Of a stretch of 15,069 bases of DNA, positions 13,243 to 15,069 are shown one piece after another. The DNA lies in assembly GCA_031255115.1 (NCBI GenBank), contig JAIRTD010000198.1, positions 1-15,069 of the forward strand, written 5' to 3'. The notes beneath the pieces were generated by a model. The model was not told the DNA's origin. It was given only the letters and a program-made list of their open reading frames with translations, and searched no databases. The stretch's first letter is position 1, and every line of letters begins with the position of its first letter. The translations under genes and the position numbers were made by a program. The stretch is from Spirochaetaceae bacterium (GTDB lineage: Bacteria > Spirochaetota > Spirochaetia > Treponematales > Breznakiellaceae).

Positions 13243-14235
13243 CTATTTCATCAGCGCGCGGGGATTTACGGTAACGCCGTTCTTGTAGACCATAAAATGC
13301 ACATGGGGACCGGTGCTAAGGCCGGTTGAACCCACATCGCCTATGCGCTCACCGGTTCTTACATAAGCGCCCGGCTTTGTTCTGATAAGGCTCATGTGGC
13401 CGTATAGGGTGCGGTAGCCTGAATGGTGGGTGATCACCACATAGTTACCCATGGTGGAGTTAAAACCCGTGTCGCTTACCCTGCCTGACATGGCCGCGGC
13501 AATGGGCGTACCGGCGGGCGCGCCAATATCGAGGCCAGTGTGGAACTGCCTTACGCCGGTAAAGGGACTTCTGCGGTAGCCGTAATTCGAAGTAATGTAA
13601 CTCCTGACCGGCCAGATAAAGAGATCGCCGTTAATTTCCTGGAGGGAAACCCAGTCAAGCCTGGACCCGGGTATAAAAAGCGTACTGCCCGGACTGACCG
13701 TGTCGGAAAAAAGTTCGTTGGCCGTCCGTATGGATTCCGGTTCCGCGCTGTAGCGTTTTGCTATATCCTGAACGGTTTCTCCTCTCCCGGCCTTGTGGAG
13801 TATGCCGTCCTGGTTGGGAATTTTAAGAACCTGGCCTATCTGGAGCAGCCGGGAATTTCGTATTCCGTTTACCGAAATTATCGTATCTTCGTACAGGCCA
13901 AAGGTCTTGGCGATTTCTCCGATGATGTCTCCCCCAACAACTGTATAGGGAACATAAAGCAGCATACGGGCCTGGGAATACGCTTCGGGTTCTGCCGCGC
14001 CGGTTTCCGCTATTGTCTCGGCGGTTTCCGCGCTGCCGCCAAGATTCCCGCTATAGTCCTCTGCGGCAAGGGGCGGCATTTCGGTCAGGGAAGAAGTTGT
14101 AAGGGAAGAAGACGCCAGAGAGCTCCCTTCGGGGGCCGCCCTGCCTGATGAGCCGGGGAAAAAAACATACATCATGGACATAGCCACGACAAGCGAGAGC
14201 AATACCGTACTGGATATGGTTTTATCCTGTCTCAA
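13243..14235 (-). CDS. LysM-LysM-M23 family peptidoglycan endopeptidase
   Basis: A 330-residue envelope protein. An N-terminal hydrophobic segment (VLLSLVVAMSMMYVFF, 11-26) is a signal anchor or signal peptide. A Ser/Thr/Ala/Glu-rich linker (about 30-90) follows, then LysM 1 (about 94-140) and LysM 2 (about 147-189), which bind peptidoglycan. The M23 (LytM-type) domain spans about 197-330 with zinc ligands His222 and Asp226 (FHTGLDIG) and His303 in HVHF (301-304); YGHM (278-281) is also typical. The catalytic set looks complete, so it should be an active DD-endopeptidase-type enzyme. The start is TTG 14235 with GGAG 6 nt upstream; no closer ATG keeps the anchor. Leftward TATAGT (14304-14309) and TTGAAA (14325-14330, short 15-bp spacing) might be the promoter. 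Confidence 0.92.
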   Translation of the reverse strand: MRQDKTISSTVLLSLVVAMSMMYVFFPGSSGRAAPEGSSLASSSLTTSSLTEMPPLAAEDYSGNLGGSAETAETIAETGAAEPEAYSQARMLLYVPYTVVGGDIIGEIAKTFGLYEDTIISVNGIRNSRLLQIGQVLKIPNQDGILHKAGRGETVQDIAKRYSAEPESIRTANELFSDTVSPGSTLFIPGSRLDWVSLQEINGDLFIWPVRSYITSNYGYRRSPFTGVRQFHTGLDIGAPAGTPIAAAMSGRVSDTGFNSTMGNYVVITHHSGYRTLYGHMSLIRTKPGAYVRTGERIGDVGSTGLSTGPHVHFMVYKNGVTVNPRALMK

Positions 14236-14384
14236 GCCTAACTCCGTCTATATCTCAAAGCTTTCCAGAAGCAACCCAGGAACAGCGTTCCCGCGGACTT
14301 CATACTATACTGTTACAATATTTTTTTCAATTATGTCCTGAGCAAGGGGCCATCAGGACTACGCCGGCAAAACCAGGCGCAGGA

Positions 14385-15069
14385 CTAGTCATCCAAAAGA
14401 ACTGAATCGACAAGGTCCTTAAAATTAGAGTCAAATTTTTGCCCGGCTTCTTTTTCGGTCCGGGTCTTCAAAGATTTTTTGTTAATAAAATTGACTCCGT
14501 TGACTTCTTCTATAATATCCTGGCTTTCCTGGGCAACATGCCCGCCGCCCTCCAGGGCAGGGCCTATATCTTCAAGCTCTTCTGTATCTTCGTCAGGGCC
14601 GGCTTCTTCTTCCGAAGCGGCCTCCAGGGGCTGGGGGTCAACAGGGTCAAAGCTCTGGAAGGGTTCATGGACCAGGGACATGAGGGCGGACCCCGGAAGC
14701 GCCTCCACATCAGCGGGCCCGGCCTGGGGAACGGACAATTCAGCGGCGGGTTTTTCAGCCTTCTGTTGGGTAGTTTCGGCGCTGTCTGCAATTTCGGCGC
14801 TATCTGCAATTTCGGCGCTATCTGCAATTTCGGCGCTGCCTGTGGAATCCTGTTGTTCGGCGGCTGTTTCTTCAAACCGGTCCCCGAACCCGAAAAGCAT
14901 GCTGTCAAAGGGAGAAAAAACTTCCAGGTCTTCTTTATGATAATCACTGTCATCGGCTTCTTCTTCGACTTCGCCCTCGACAGGACTAAATTCAATCCGG
15001 CTGGCAAGCCGGGCCAGGTCGCTCTCGGTCATTGCGGAGCTTTTTTCTTCTTCTTCACCCTCCGCAACA
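14385..15069 (-). CDS. Acidic low-complexity protein, N-terminus outside the window
   Basis: At least 215 residues from Met at 15032, but the frame stays open to the right edge (preceding codons read VAEGEEEEKSSA), so the gene is probably truncated by the window. There is no good start signal at 15032: the nearest GGAGGG is over 20 nt away. The protein is rich in Glu, Asp, Ser, Ala and Pro, and probably disordered, with a six-residue repeat (AEIADS). The last 40 residues (KSLKTRTEKEAGQKFDSNF, then KDLVDSVLLDD) look more ordered and may be a helical tail. No family was recognised. The M23 peptidase gene follows on the same strand after about 150 bp, so co-transcription is possible but not shown. 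Confidence 0.6.
   Translation of the reverse strand, partial: VAEGEEEEKSSAMTESDLARLASRIEFSPVEGEVEEEADDSDYHKEDLEVFSPFDSMLFGFGDRFEETAAEQQDSTGSAEIADSAEIADSAEIADSAETTQQKAEKPAAELSVPQAGPADVEALPGSALMSLVHEPFQSFDPVDPQPLEAASEEEAGPDEDTEELEDIGPALEGGGHVAQESQDIIEEVNGVNFINKKSLKTRTEKEAGQKFDSNFKDLVDSVLLDD
14774..14837. repeat. 18-bp tandem repeat, about 3.5 copies
   Basis: TTTCGGCGCTATCTGCAA is repeated at 14774-14791 (one mismatch), 14792-14809 and 14810-14827, followed by a partial copy to 14837. Because the unit is 18 bp it stays in frame and encodes six-residue repeats in the acidic protein on the minus strand. Copy number could vary between strains by slippage. Confidence 0.9.

Noticed and set aside
14249..14302. 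Short open frame of 21 codons upstream of the M23 peptidase (minus strand, beginning MKSAG)
   Set aside because: It directly follows a -10-like hexamer, has no ribosome binding site and no similarity; probably just leader sequence.
14774..14837. CRISPR-like array
   Set aside because: The repeats are contiguous 18-bp units without spacers and lie in frame within a coding sequence.

Overview
The window reads as a spirochaete chromosome, most likely a Treponema and, from the moderately high G+C of the core genes, closer to the termite-gut treponemes than to the AT-rich oral ones. The genus is an inference from the mix of genes: a CarD-type regulator ahead of ispD/ispF, many treponeme-style lipoproteins, a DHH/CBS phosphoesterase, an OppA-type lipoprotein and a LysM/M23 endopeptidase. 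No rRNA, tRNA, CRISPR array or intact insertion sequence was seen. No gap between genes exceeds 300 bases.

Left edge (1-745): a palindrome-rich block (1-112) holds two 16-bp sites resembling tandem NrdR boxes, enclosed by a 10-bp inverted repeat. Next comes a very AT-rich minus-strand gene for a small membrane methyltransferase (ICMT/PEMT type), probably acquired horizontally, and then a pair of mini-hairpins.

Envelope and unknown block (746-8112): a DHH-DHHA1-CBS-CBS phosphoesterase on plus converges tail to tail with three minus-strand genes, one for an exported probable outer-membrane protein and two for lipoproteins of unknown function. Divergent from these is a plus-strand pair: a soluble helical protein of unknown function followed by an OppA-like peptide-binding lipoprotein.

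Housekeeping block (8107-12489): a clear sigma-70 promoter drives carD-ispD-ispF-nth, which are tightly packed with two ATGA overlaps. It combines a transcription regulator, two steps of the MEP isoprenoid pathway and a base-excision repair glycosylase/lyase. It converges on rlmE (23S rRNA 2'-O-methyltransferase, minus strand). Divergent from rlmE is a polyprenyl diphosphate synthase, which would use the C5 units made through IspD/IspF. Its motifs look unusually like eukaryotic-type GGPP synthases.

Right part (12499-15069): the synthase is followed by a bifunctional-nuclease (BFN)/UVR protein with a strong ribosome binding site. Then come a cluster of small hairpins, a minus-strand LysM-LysM-M23 envelope peptidase, and the C-terminal part of an acidic, low-complexity protein running off the right edge.

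A recurring theme is that first genes of transcription units have a -10 hexamer only about 4-8 nt before the start codon and no Shine-Dalgarno. Most operon-internal genes instead carry good purine-rich ribosome binding sites. This suggests widespread leaderless or near-leaderless mRNAs.
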